Source of the DNA: JBMOGA01 sp049318625
GTDB taxonomy: Bacteria; Pseudomonadota; Alphaproteobacteria; Rhizobiales; Hyphomicrobiaceae
Direction: 5' to 3'
Assembly (NCBI GenBank): GCA_049318625.1
Contig: JBMOGA010000066.1
Coordinates: forward strand, 1 to 20,152
DNA: 20,152 bases
Of this stretch, positions 13,543 to 20,152 are shown in pieces (the stretch's first letter is position 1; every line of letters begins with the position of its first letter). A program made the translations under genes and the position numbers. Under the pieces are notes generated by a model. That model saw only the letters and a list, made by a program, of their open reading frames with translations, searched no databases and was not told the origin of the DNA.

Positions 13543-16500
13543 ATGGCCTCTACGATGCGGGAACAACCCATGCTGGACAGCATGCTGCCGACCCCCACCG
13601 AGTCTTTCGGTGACCTCCTCGCTCGCTTCAAGGCCGCAACCTCGGTCGGCTCGGACGACGTGATCGGGGCCGTGCGCGGCCTGTTGGAGGAGGTCTGCGA
13701 GCTGCACGCCGAGGGGCGCGTCGCCGCTCTCGAGCGCATCGATCTCCTGGAACTGACGTCGAGCGGCGATCTGGCGCTGGGACATGTGCCGGTCGCGGCA
13801 CCGAGCTTGTCGGCCGAGGTCGCCCTTATCGACCTGCCGGCCTCGGATGCGGTCGCAATCGTCCGCGATGTTCACGTGAATGACGACGGCGCCAGCATCA
13901 CGTCCCGCAACCGGGCCATCGCGGCGCCGGATCAGATGCCCGATCGCCCGATGTTCTACCCGAGCTATGGGAGTTGGGAGCGCATCCTCGGACATCACGA
14001 TCCTCTGACCGACATCTTCCACCTCGGCCTGGTGATGGGGAGCCTGGCCACACAGCTCGATTTTCGGGAGACGTCCGAACTCGCGACGTTCGTGCAGCAT
14101 CGCACCAACCTGCTGCGGCTCAACCCGCGCCTCCACCCCGTTCTCGCCCGCGTCATCGCCGGCATGACCGAGCTCTCGCGGCAGACGCGCGCCGCGGATC
14201 TGGAAGCGCTCATCGAGGTGCTCGACAGCTATCGCAGCGTCGAGGTCGACGACGCGCTGGCCAAGGCCGGGGAGGTCAAGGATCTCGGCAATCCGCAGAC
14301 GCGCCGCCAGTTCCGGCTCGCGTACTTCCGCAATCGATTGTTCGAGGTGACGCGGCGCAACAAGCTTCTGTACTTCTCGGATCGTCACGGGGTGGATCTG
14401 ACGCGGGGATCGTTCCCGCTGATGCTCAACTATCGCACCTTGCAGCCGCGCCAGCTGCTGACCGCGTCGCCGGATTTTCTGGCCGAGCTCCAGGCGCGCA
14501 ACCCCGACGGGGAGCCGGTCGGCAGCATCGACCTCAGACGTTGGCTGCAAACCGTCGACTATCCGTTCCTTCCCGGTGATCTGGACAAGCTGCGGGCGGC
14601 CGCCCGGCGCGACCAGCGTGAGGTCGGCTTCAACCAGCTTCGTCTCGTGCTGGCATTCCTGCGCTGGCACGACGACGACCGCGAGGATCGCATCAGCACG
14701 CCGCTGGTGATGATCCCGGTCTCGTTGAAAAAGATCCAAGGCACGGCCGACGGCTTCAGTCTTTCGATCGAGGGCTCGGTGGCGGAAGCGGAGGTCAATC
14801 CGGTCCTGCGCTACGTGTTCTCTGAGCGGTTCCGCATCGAACTGCCCGAAACGCTCGATCTGTGCACGCTCGATCCGCTCATGAACCTGCGTGCCGAGAT
14901 CGAACGCGCGATCCGCCGCGTCAAGCCCGGCGTGGCGATCGCGGTCTCCCAGAAGCCGAAGATCCACCTCATTCAGAAGACGATCAAGCGGCAACTGGAC
15001 GACCACCGGCGCCGGGTCCGCCGCGGGGGGCAGCGGCTCAAGGATTGGGAAGGGATCGGCTACTCGTATGCGGCCGACAGCTATCAACCTCTCGGCATGG
15101 AACTGTTCGACCGGTTCGTGAGGCCGAAGCCGGCGCCCGGGCGCGAACTGGCCGGTGGATCCGTCGATGCCACCACGAGTTTCCCAGGGACGGCCGCCGA
15201 ACATACGATGACGGCTGAGGCCTACGCGTTCGAAAGCGTCGACCTTTCCGATCCGCTGAACTGGGAAATCGACCTCTGCGCCGTCACGCTGGCCAACTTC
15301 AATACCCGGAAGATGAGCCTCGTCCGCGACTACCGCGAGCTGCTCAACGGCTACGACGGAAGCCACCGCAACTACGAGCGCCTGTTCGAGCATGGCGTGC
15401 GTCCGGACTTCGAGCCGCTGGTGCCTTCGGGGGCGGCCGCTCGGAGTTTCGTCTTGCCGGCCGACCCGAGCCAGAGCGCGGCGATCGTGAGGGCGGCGGG
15501 CGGAGAGTCCTATGTCATTCAAGGCCCACCGGGCACCGGCAAGTCGCAGACGATCGCGAACCTCCTCGTCAGTCTGGCGGCCGCCGGAAAGTCCGTTCTG
15601 TTCGTCTGCGAAAAGCGGGTCGCGCTCGACGTCGTGTTCGATCGGCTGCGCGACGCGGGCGTCGGTGAACTCGCGTGCCTGATGCACGACGCCCGAGAGG
15701 ATCGGCTGCCGTTCATCACCGATCTCAAGGGGCTGTACCAGGACTGGCAGGGACGGCGGCTGACGCGGACCGTCAGCGAGCGGCGCGCCAGGCTTCTGGC
15801 AGAGATCGCGGAGCGTGCCGCGCGGCTTGAGGCTTTTTCGAAGCACATGCAGGCTCCGGCCGGTCGAAGCGCGACGGTTCGCGGACTGATGGACCGTGTT
15901 CTCGAACAGCGCTGGGCGCCGCCGGCGCTGTCGCATCGCGACCGGGAGTGCCTACCGACGTGGGATGCGTTCGTCGCGGGGGAGCCGGCTCTCACGGCGC
16001 TGGAGTACGTCGTGGCGGCATGCGCGTGCGAGCGTCCATCGGTCGCTGCGCTCGTGCGGGCACTCAACGGCGACTTGGCCGACATGCCGCGACCGTTGGC
16101 GTCCCTGCAGGCACTGCTGCCCGAGGCGCGCACCGGTCTCGCCGCGATCGAAGCCGTCCTCGCGGCAGGGGTTCGATCGGACTCCGATCGCCAGCTCACC
16201 GTGGCCATGCTCACCGATCAGGCGCGGCTGGCCGCCCGTTTGCGTGGGATCGTCGAGGCGGGAAAGCTCGGGGTCCTCGATCCGCTGGCTCCGGAAACCA
16301 TCACTCTGAAGCGGCAACTCGAGGAACTCGCGCAGCTCGATCTTGGGGTCGGTGACCTGCGCAGCCGCAACCAGGCGTGGCTCGCCAAGCCGGGGCTCCA
16401 GGACACGATGGCGGCGCTCGCGGTCGCGCGGCGCCACGAGGGGCGGTTCTGGTCGTTCTTGTGGGGCGAATGGCGGCAGGTGAAGCGCCTCGTCGCCGAG

Positions 16501-18633
16501 AAGCATCGCGGTGGGGCGGCTTCGGTCGTCGAAACCCTGGAACAGCTCTTGGCCGAGCAACAGGCCCAGGCCGCGCGTAACGAACATGCCGGCCGCTTGC
16601 AGACGTTGTACGGCCTCGCCGATCCGACGGACGTTCAGCAGGTGCTGCAGCCGATCTGGCAAGGCCGCATCAGTGCTGCGGAACTGAGCCTTGTCGAGGT
16701 GTGTCTCAAGGCCCCGAGCGAGGCGCGCCGCATCGTGGCCGAACTCGGTGCCGCGCACATGCGGCTCTCGCGGGCCCGCGACACGCTCGCCAAGCTTTTT
16801 TCGGGTACTGACGGGGCAACCGTCGCGGACATCGGCCAGTGGCTCACGACGCTCGAAACACTCGAACAGACAGCGGTCGATCTGGTGCGCCGCGTGCGCG
16901 CCCTCGATACGGCTTCGCCGCTGCTGGCGGAAGCGTGGCGCCAGCTTGCCATCGACCCTGCGACGATGCGGGCGGCGACCCTGCACGGGACCATCGCGAT
17001 GGCCCTGGACACAGATCCCGTGTCGGCGGCGCTCACGACGGCCGACATCACCACACTGGCGCGCGACATCGAAGAGAAGCTCGGCGAGCTGCGGCAGCTC
17101 AATGCCAAGGCGGCGCTCGAGGCTGCCGTCGGCCGATTCAAGGCGAAGGTCGCATCGGGGGATGCGGCTTACGATGCGGGACGCGGGGTGCTCGAGCATC
17201 AATTCTCGCTGCAGCGCCCGAGTGCGGCCATGAGGACCCTGCTCGGGGACGAACAGGGCCAAGTCATCCGGGACCTGAAGCCGATCTGGATGATGAGCCC
17301 GCTCAGCGTTGCCGACACGCTTCCTTTGAAGGAGAATCTCTTCGACGTCGTCGTGTTCGACGAGGCGAGCCAGATCCCGATCGAGGATGCACTGCCGAGC
17401 CTCTATCGCGCGCCGCAGGCGATCGTGGTCGGTGACGACATGCAGCTGCCGCCGCCGAGCTATTTCGCGAAACGGTTCGAGGCCGATACCGAGGAGCTTC
17501 CCGACTACATTGCCTTCGGTATGCAGGCGGAAAGCCTGCTGGACAAATCCCTGCACGCCCTGCCGGCCACCCGGCTCGAATGGCACTACCGCAGTCGGCA
17601 CGAGGCGCTCATCGGGTTCTGCAATCAGGCCTTTTATTCCGGCCGACTCAAGACTGTCCCCAGCCGGCAGGTGCTCGAGCAGACGCCGGCGGTCGACACC
17701 TCGGTCGGCGGGCCTATGAAGGCCATGGCGCAGCGCGTGCTCGGACGACCGATCAGCTTCCATCGCATCGATGGTGGGGTGTTCGATCGGCAGAGGAACG
17801 AAGCCGAGGCCATCTACATTGCCGGCTTGGTCAAGTCTCTGCTCGCTCAGGATGTCGACCGCAGTATCGGCGTGGTCGCGTTCTCGCAGCCCCAGCAGGT
17901 CGCCATCGAAGAGGCGCTCGAGACGGCGGCCCGCGACGACGACGTGTTCCGGAAACGGCTCGAGAGAGCCTACGGCCTCGAGCAGGACGAGCTGTTCGTC
18001 AAGAACCTGGAAAACGTTCAAGGCGACGAGCGCGACGTCATCATCGTCAGCATCGCCTACGCGCCCGCGCCGACGGGGCGGATGATCATGAACTTCGGCC
18101 CGATCAACCAGGAGGGCGGCGAAAAGCGGCTCAACGTGATCTTCAGTCGGGCCAAGCACCATGTGGCGGTCGTCGCGTCGATCGATCCGGCCCACATCAC
18201 CAACGACTACAACAAGGGCGCCAATGCTCTGAAGCGGTATCTGATGTACGCGCGGGCGGCGTCCGTCGGCGACCTCGCGGGCATGCGGGACGCCGTCGCG
18301 GTTTATCCCGGCGCCGAGCACGTGGAGCTCGCCAGCCGCCTCGCCGATCCGCTTGCCGATCTTGTGGCCGAGGTCATCGTCGGCGAAGGCCGTGGCGTCG
18401 TTCGTGGTCTCGGCCAGTCGACGGTGCGCTGCGACGTGGCCGTGCGGGAGCCAGGGGCATCGGCCTTCTCGACGGCCATCCTGACGGACAATGCGAACCA
18501 CTACGAGATCGAGGACATCGTCGACCGGTACGTCACCATCCCGGCGCTGCTGCGCGGCGCCGGCTGGGATGTCCAATTCGCGCTGGCCAAGGATTGGATC
18601 GGACCGGACAAGCTGCGGCCACGGGCACCATGA
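13543..18633 (+). CDS. Pseudokinase-DUF4011-SF1 helicase-degenerate Vsr-like nuclease fusion
   Basis: This is a 1696-residue multidomain protein. Residues 50-230 resemble a protein-kinase C-lobe: LHAEGRVAALERIDLLEL where kinases have LHxxGxxHRDxKxxN, DPLTDIFHLGLVMGSLAT like helix F, and a helical end near 195-230. The catalytic HRD and Asn are missing. Residues 256-290 (YFRNRLFEVTRRNKLLYF) match the start of DUF4011. The helicase shows a Q motif at 641-648, Walker A GPPGTGKS at 661-668, DEAS at 1273-1276, VVGDDMQLPP at 1295-1304, WHYRS at 1347-1351, ENVQGDERD at 1490-1498 and RLNVIFSRAK at 1529-1538, all intact. A long helical insertion occupies about 735-1260. The C-terminus (1607-1690) follows the Vsr-like nuclease of related helicases (CDVAVRE with D1631, AGWDVQF, DWI). 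However, the usual acidic ExD is L1647-T-D1649. Later ATG codons at 13555 and 13570 are alternative starts, the latter with GGGAA upstream. Confidence 0.9.
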   Translation: MASTMREQPMLDSMLPTPTESFGDLLARFKAATSVGSDDVIGAVRGLLEEVCELHAEGRVAALERIDLLELTSSGDLALGHVPVAAPSLSAEVALIDLPASDAVAIVRDVHVNDDGASITSRNRAIAAPDQMPDRPMFYPSYGSWERILGHHDPLTDIFHLGLVMGSLATQLDFRETSELATFVQHRTNLLRLNPRLHPVLARVIAGMTELSRQTRAADLEALIEVLDSYRSVEVDDALAKAGEVKDLGNPQTRRQFRLAYFRNRLFEVTRRNKLLYFSDRHGVDLTRGSFPLMLNYRTLQPRQLLTASPDFLAELQARNPDGEPVGSIDLRRWLQTVDYPFLPGDLDKLRAAARRDQREVGFNQLRLVLAFLRWHDDDREDRISTPLVMIPVSLKKIQGTADGFSLSIEGSVAEAEVNPVLRYVFSERFRIELPETLDLCTLDPLMNLRAEIERAIRRVKPGVAIAVSQKPKIHLIQKTIKRQLDDHRRRVRRGGQRLKDWEGIGYSYAADSYQPLGMELFDRFVRPKPAPGRELAGGSVDATTSFPGTAAEHTMTAEAYAFESVDLSDPLNWEIDLCAVTLANFNTRKMSLVRDYRELLNGYDGSHRNYERLFEHGVRPDFEPLVPSGAAARSFVLPADPSQSAAIVRAAGGESYVIQGPPGTGKSQTIANLLVSLAAAGKSVLFVCEKRVALDVVFDRLRDAGVGELACLMHDAREDRLPFITDLKGLYQDWQGRRLTRTVSERRARLLAEIAERAARLEAFSKHMQAPAGRSATVRGLMDRVLEQRWAPPALSHRDRECLPTWDAFVAGEPALTALEYVVAACACERPSVAALVRALNGDLADMPRPLASLQALLPEARTGLAAIEAVLAAGVRSDSDRQLTVAMLTDQARLAARLRGIVEAGKLGVLDPLAPETITLKRQLEELAQLDLGVGDLRSRNQAWLAKPGLQDTMAALAVARRHEGRFWSFLWGEWRQVKRLVAEKHRGGAASVVETLEQLLAEQQAQAARNEHAGRLQTLYGLADPTDVQQVLQPIWQGRISAAELSLVEVCLKAPSEARRIVAELGAAHMRLSRARDTLAKLFSGTDGATVADIGQWLTTLETLEQTAVDLVRRVRALDTASPLLAEAWRQLAIDPATMRAATLHGTIAMALDTDPVSAALTTADITTLARDIEEKLGELRQLNAKAALEAAVGRFKAKVASGDAAYDAGRGVLEHQFSLQRPSAAMRTLLGDEQGQVIRDLKPIWMMSPLSVADTLPLKENLFDVVVFDEASQIPIEDALPSLYRAPQAIVVGDDMQLPPPSYFAKRFEADTEELPDYIAFGMQAESLLDKSLHALPATRLEWHYRSRHEALIGFCNQAFYSGRLKTVPSRQVLEQTPAVDTSVGGPMKAMAQRVLGRPISFHRIDGGVFDRQRNEAEAIYIAGLVKSLLAQDVDRSIGVVAFSQPQQVAIEEALETAARDDDVFRKRLERAYGLEQDELFVKNLENVQGDERDVIIVSIAYAPAPTGRMIMNFGPINQEGGEKRLNVIFSRAKHHVAVVASIDPAHITNDYNKGANALKRYLMYARAASVGDLAGMRDAVAVYPGAEHVELASRLADPLADLVAEVIVGEGRGVVRGLGQSTVRCDVAVREPGASAFSTAILTDNANHYEIEDIVDRYVTIPALLRGAGWDVQFALAKDWIGPDKLRPRAP

Positions 18634-18696
18634 TGCCGGAGCCCGATCGCAGGACGGGCCAGTCGGCGGTCGGCCCGGTGCGCGAGGCCGGCCGTT

Positions 18697-19857
18697 TCAG
18701 CGGGCTACGGCAGGCTCTTTCCAGCGAACGTAAAGCAGGACGTCGACGGTGCGCTCCGTCGCAGGCGCCGGGCTGTTGGCCAGGATCAGCACCTCGCCCG
18801 CGTTGGTCACGTGGCGGGCGAGCTGATCCTTGACCCATGCGGCCCGGAGATTTGGAAGGTCGTCGTTCGAAATCGACTTTGGAACGTCTTGGCTTTTCGG
18901 CCGCGCGGCGTAGGTGCCGTCGGGCCGCTTCTCGAGAACCTTGAGCGACCGCACGCCCGGCGGGTCCGTTGGGCCGCTGACCCGGCGCGAGTCGGCGAAG
19001 CCCCGCGTGAACAACCGGACTTTGCCGGCATGGCGGCCGAGCGGCGTCAGCACGTCGGTTTGCAGCGCCCTGGTAATCTGCTGCATCTCGGGCTCGAGTT
19101 CGGCGATACGGAACTGACGGTCCGCGAATGCGATCGGCTTGCCCCTGACCTTGAGGCGAATGATGTACCAGTCTCCGGTCAGGCCGGTGACGACCTCGCG
19201 TTTGTCGAGCTGGTAGATGTCGTAGCTCAGCGTCTGCTGGTTGGTGAGCTTGCGGCGCAACTGTTCGGCGGGGCTCTCCTGTGCGGCTTGCTTCGGCCGG
19301 GCTTCGAGCACTGCGGTGGCTGTGGCCCGCTCCGCCGCAACCCTGCGCTCGACCTCGGCCGCAACAGCCTTGCGCGCCTCCTCGACGCGTGCTGCCGCGG
19401 ATGACTTCTCCGCCAGCAAGGCCTTTTCCAGGTCTGCGATTTTCACGCCGGCCGCCTCACGCGATCTGCGCGCCTCGGCTGCGGCGGTTTCGGCGATTGC
19501 GAGTGCGCCCTCTTTTGCGGTGATGGACCGCTCGAGGGTTAGGACACGGTCGCGAAGGTCGTCGAGCTGTGCCGGGCTGGCCTCGACAGCCTGCGGGGGC
19601 GGCGGTTCGGGCGTCCGCTCCTCGGACACGATCCACGTTCCGGCCGCCGAAGTTGCCGCGAGGCCCATCGCGCCAATGACGAACCCTGCCCGGGTGGTCT
19701 CCCGCGCCAGCCAAGCGTGGGCAATGCCGGCAAGACCGAGGCCCGCAAACAGGGTCAGCGCTGCAATGTCCGCCGGGGTGAGATGTTCGAGGCCGATCAA
19801 CATGACTGTAACGGCTACTACACTTGGAACGGCCGCACCGTGTCGGTCTCTTCTCAT
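18697..19857 (-). CDS. Membrane-anchored coiled-coil protein with OmpA/MotB-like C-terminal domain
   Basis: The 386-residue product has two clear membrane helices (about residues 30-51 and 57-77), with a third hydrophobic stretch at 11-25 if the ATG at 19857 is used. A proline-rich linker (PEPPPP, near 83-88) is followed by a long charged Ala/Glu/Arg heptad region (about 95-200) typical of a coiled coil. The last 150 residues resemble an OmpA-like peptidoglycan-binding fold: VRLFTRGFADSRR near 280-292, NDDLPNLRAAWVKDQL at 331-346 in the place of the NxxLSxxRA helix, and ERTVDVLLYV at 368-377 like NRRVEIxL. It converges on the helicase gene with a 63-base gap. A start at ATG 19803 is possible and would drop the basic N-terminus. 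Roles could include envelope anchoring or a MotB/ZorB-like sensor. I cannot assign one, and OmpA membership is moderate. Confidence 0.75.
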   Translation of the reverse strand: MRRDRHGAAVPSVVAVTVMLIGLEHLTPADIAALTLFAGLGLAGIAHAWLARETTRAGFVIGAMGLAATSAAGTWIVSEERTPEPPPPQAVEASPAQLDDLRDRVLTLERSITAKEGALAIAETAAAEARRSREAAGVKIADLEKALLAEKSSAAARVEEARKAVAAEVERRVAAERATATAVLEARPKQAAQESPAEQLRRKLTNQQTLSYDIYQLDKREVVTGLTGDWYIIRLKVRGKPIAFADRQFRIAELEPEMQQITRALQTDVLTPLGRHAGKVRLFTRGFADSRRVSGPTDPPGVRSLKVLEKRPDGTYAARPKSQDVPKSISNDDLPNLRAAWVKDQLARHVTNAGEVLILANSPAPATERTVDVLLYVRWKEPAVAR

Positions 19858-19884
19858 TCTTATCCGGAATGCGCGGGCGTGACA

Positions 19885-19913
19885 TTGCCGCTACACACTC
19901 CGGCGTGTACTAA
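19885..19913 (+). promoter_or_regulatory. Weak candidate promoter for the gene running off the right edge
   Basis: TTGCCG (19885-19890) and TACTAA (19908-19913) are 17 bases apart, 30 bases before the ATG at 19944, in the divergent spacer 19858-19943. The -10 match is poor. Confidence 0.25.
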
Positions 19914-19943
19914 TCGTGCCATTGGTAACCGGGGGTCTTGCGT

Positions 19944-20152
19944 ATGCCAAGGGACGGTTCATTCCGATCCGAAACGTCGCCACGTCCGCTCGTCAGCCCG
20001 ACTGACGTGGACAGCTTCGTCGACGAGGCCATCCGGCCGCGATTGCCCGACGAGTTATCGGTACTTCCTGCGGGCTTTTTCGCTCCGAGCCACGACACCT
20101 TATGGCGCGACGATCAGGAAGGGAACCGCGTCAAACAAGGTGAGAACCGCGG
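19944..20152 (+). CDS. Hypothetical protein, partial (runs off the right edge)
   Basis: From the ATG at 19944 the frame stays open to the last base, giving at least 69 codons. A GGGGG tract lies about nine bases upstream as a possible ribosome site. The visible N-terminus is hydrophilic, beginning MPRDGSFRSETSPR. It has an acidic stretch, DVDSFVDEAIRPRLPDELS, and the tail DDQEGNRVKQGENR. There is no signal peptide or membrane helix. I do not recognise it. It is divergent from the OmpA-like gene and could share regulation with it. The true length, and whether this is a real gene, depend on sequence outside the window. Confidence 0.45.
   Translation, partial: MPRDGSFRSETSPRPLVSPTDVDSFVDEAIRPRLPDELSVLPAGFFAPSHDTLWRDDQEGNRVKQGENR

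Noticed and set aside
13483..15936. Long minus-strand open frame (817 codons) opposite the helicase gene
   Set aside because: It mirrors the codon pattern of a GC-rich gene on the other strand, has no recognisable motif and low-complexity His/Arg/Asp composition. The plus strand carries clear helicase motifs.
15952..18576. Second long minus-strand open frame (874 codons) opposite the helicase gene
   Set aside because: Same reasoning. It would overlap Walker B and motif VI of the real helicase and shows only shadow-like composition.
18634..18696. Terminator between the convergent helicase and OmpA-like genes
   Set aside because: The only pairing seen is CGGGCC (18655-18660) with GGCCCG (18672-18677) around an 11-base loop and no T-run, which is too weak to annotate.
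12363..19857. Zorya system
   Set aside because: A MotB-like protein and a helicase with a nuclease-like domain are present, but there is no MotA/ZorA-like channel, the helicase is SF1 rather than the SNF2-type ZorD, and the genes are convergent.
1..20152. tRNA, rRNA, CRISPR arrays, riboswitches and replication origins
   Set aside because: Read through both strands without finding a cloverleaf, spaced repeats or recognisable aptamer. A covariance-model scan would be the decisive test and was not possible here.

Overview
The window is GC-rich, densely coded DNA from a proteobacterium. Operon style, SsuABC/TauABC-like transport genes and Ala/Arg-rich proteins point to an alphaproteobacterium of the Hyphomicrobiales kind, but this is an inference from style and no marker gene is present. 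I see no rRNA, tRNA or CRISPR array.

Region 1 (about 1-1900) is a loose accessory stretch. It holds the C-terminal stub and subterminal direct repeats of an integrase-type insertion sequence, a small uncharacterised gene, a long inverted repeat, and a CPBP-family membrane endopeptidase gene.

Region 2 (about 2040-12000) is a catabolic and transport locus. Six genes on the minus strand form one tight operon, read from 8150 down to 2075: two ABC permeases, an ATPase, a DegT/DnrJ-type PLP enzyme, a periplasmic binding protein, and a histidinol-dehydrogenase-family enzyme. A hairpin lies between the last two genes and a terminator-like hairpin follows the operon. A LacI-family regulator is divergently transcribed. 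Two palindromes in the divergent region, one with the classic central CG, look like its operators. An MFS transporter gene and a divergent enolase-superfamily dehydratase/racemase gene complete the locus. Together they suggest regulated uptake and oxidation of a small anionic or amino-alcohol-like compound (a sulfonate or a sugar acid are candidates). The substrate cannot be read from sequence.

Region 3 (12363-18633) is the most interesting part. It is a two-gene operon encoding a soluble M48-like zinc metallopeptidase (HEISH with a downstream EIYCD) and a 1696-residue protein. The large protein combines, in order, what looks like the C-lobe of a protein kinase that has lost its catalytic HRD motif, a DUF4011-like segment, a complete superfamily 1 (UPF1/Dna2-like) helicase with a long insertion, and a Vsr-like nuclease fold that seems to have lost a catalytic acid. 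The motor is intact and both flanking enzyme domains look dead, with an intact protease encoded 10 bp upstream. I propose this as a candidate nucleic-acid-sensing, protease-effector conflict (anti-phage) module.

Region 4 (18697-20152) has a convergent gene for a membrane-anchored, coiled-coil protein with an OmpA/MotB-like C-terminus. It also has a divergent gene that runs off the window. Whether they belong with Region 3 is unknown.
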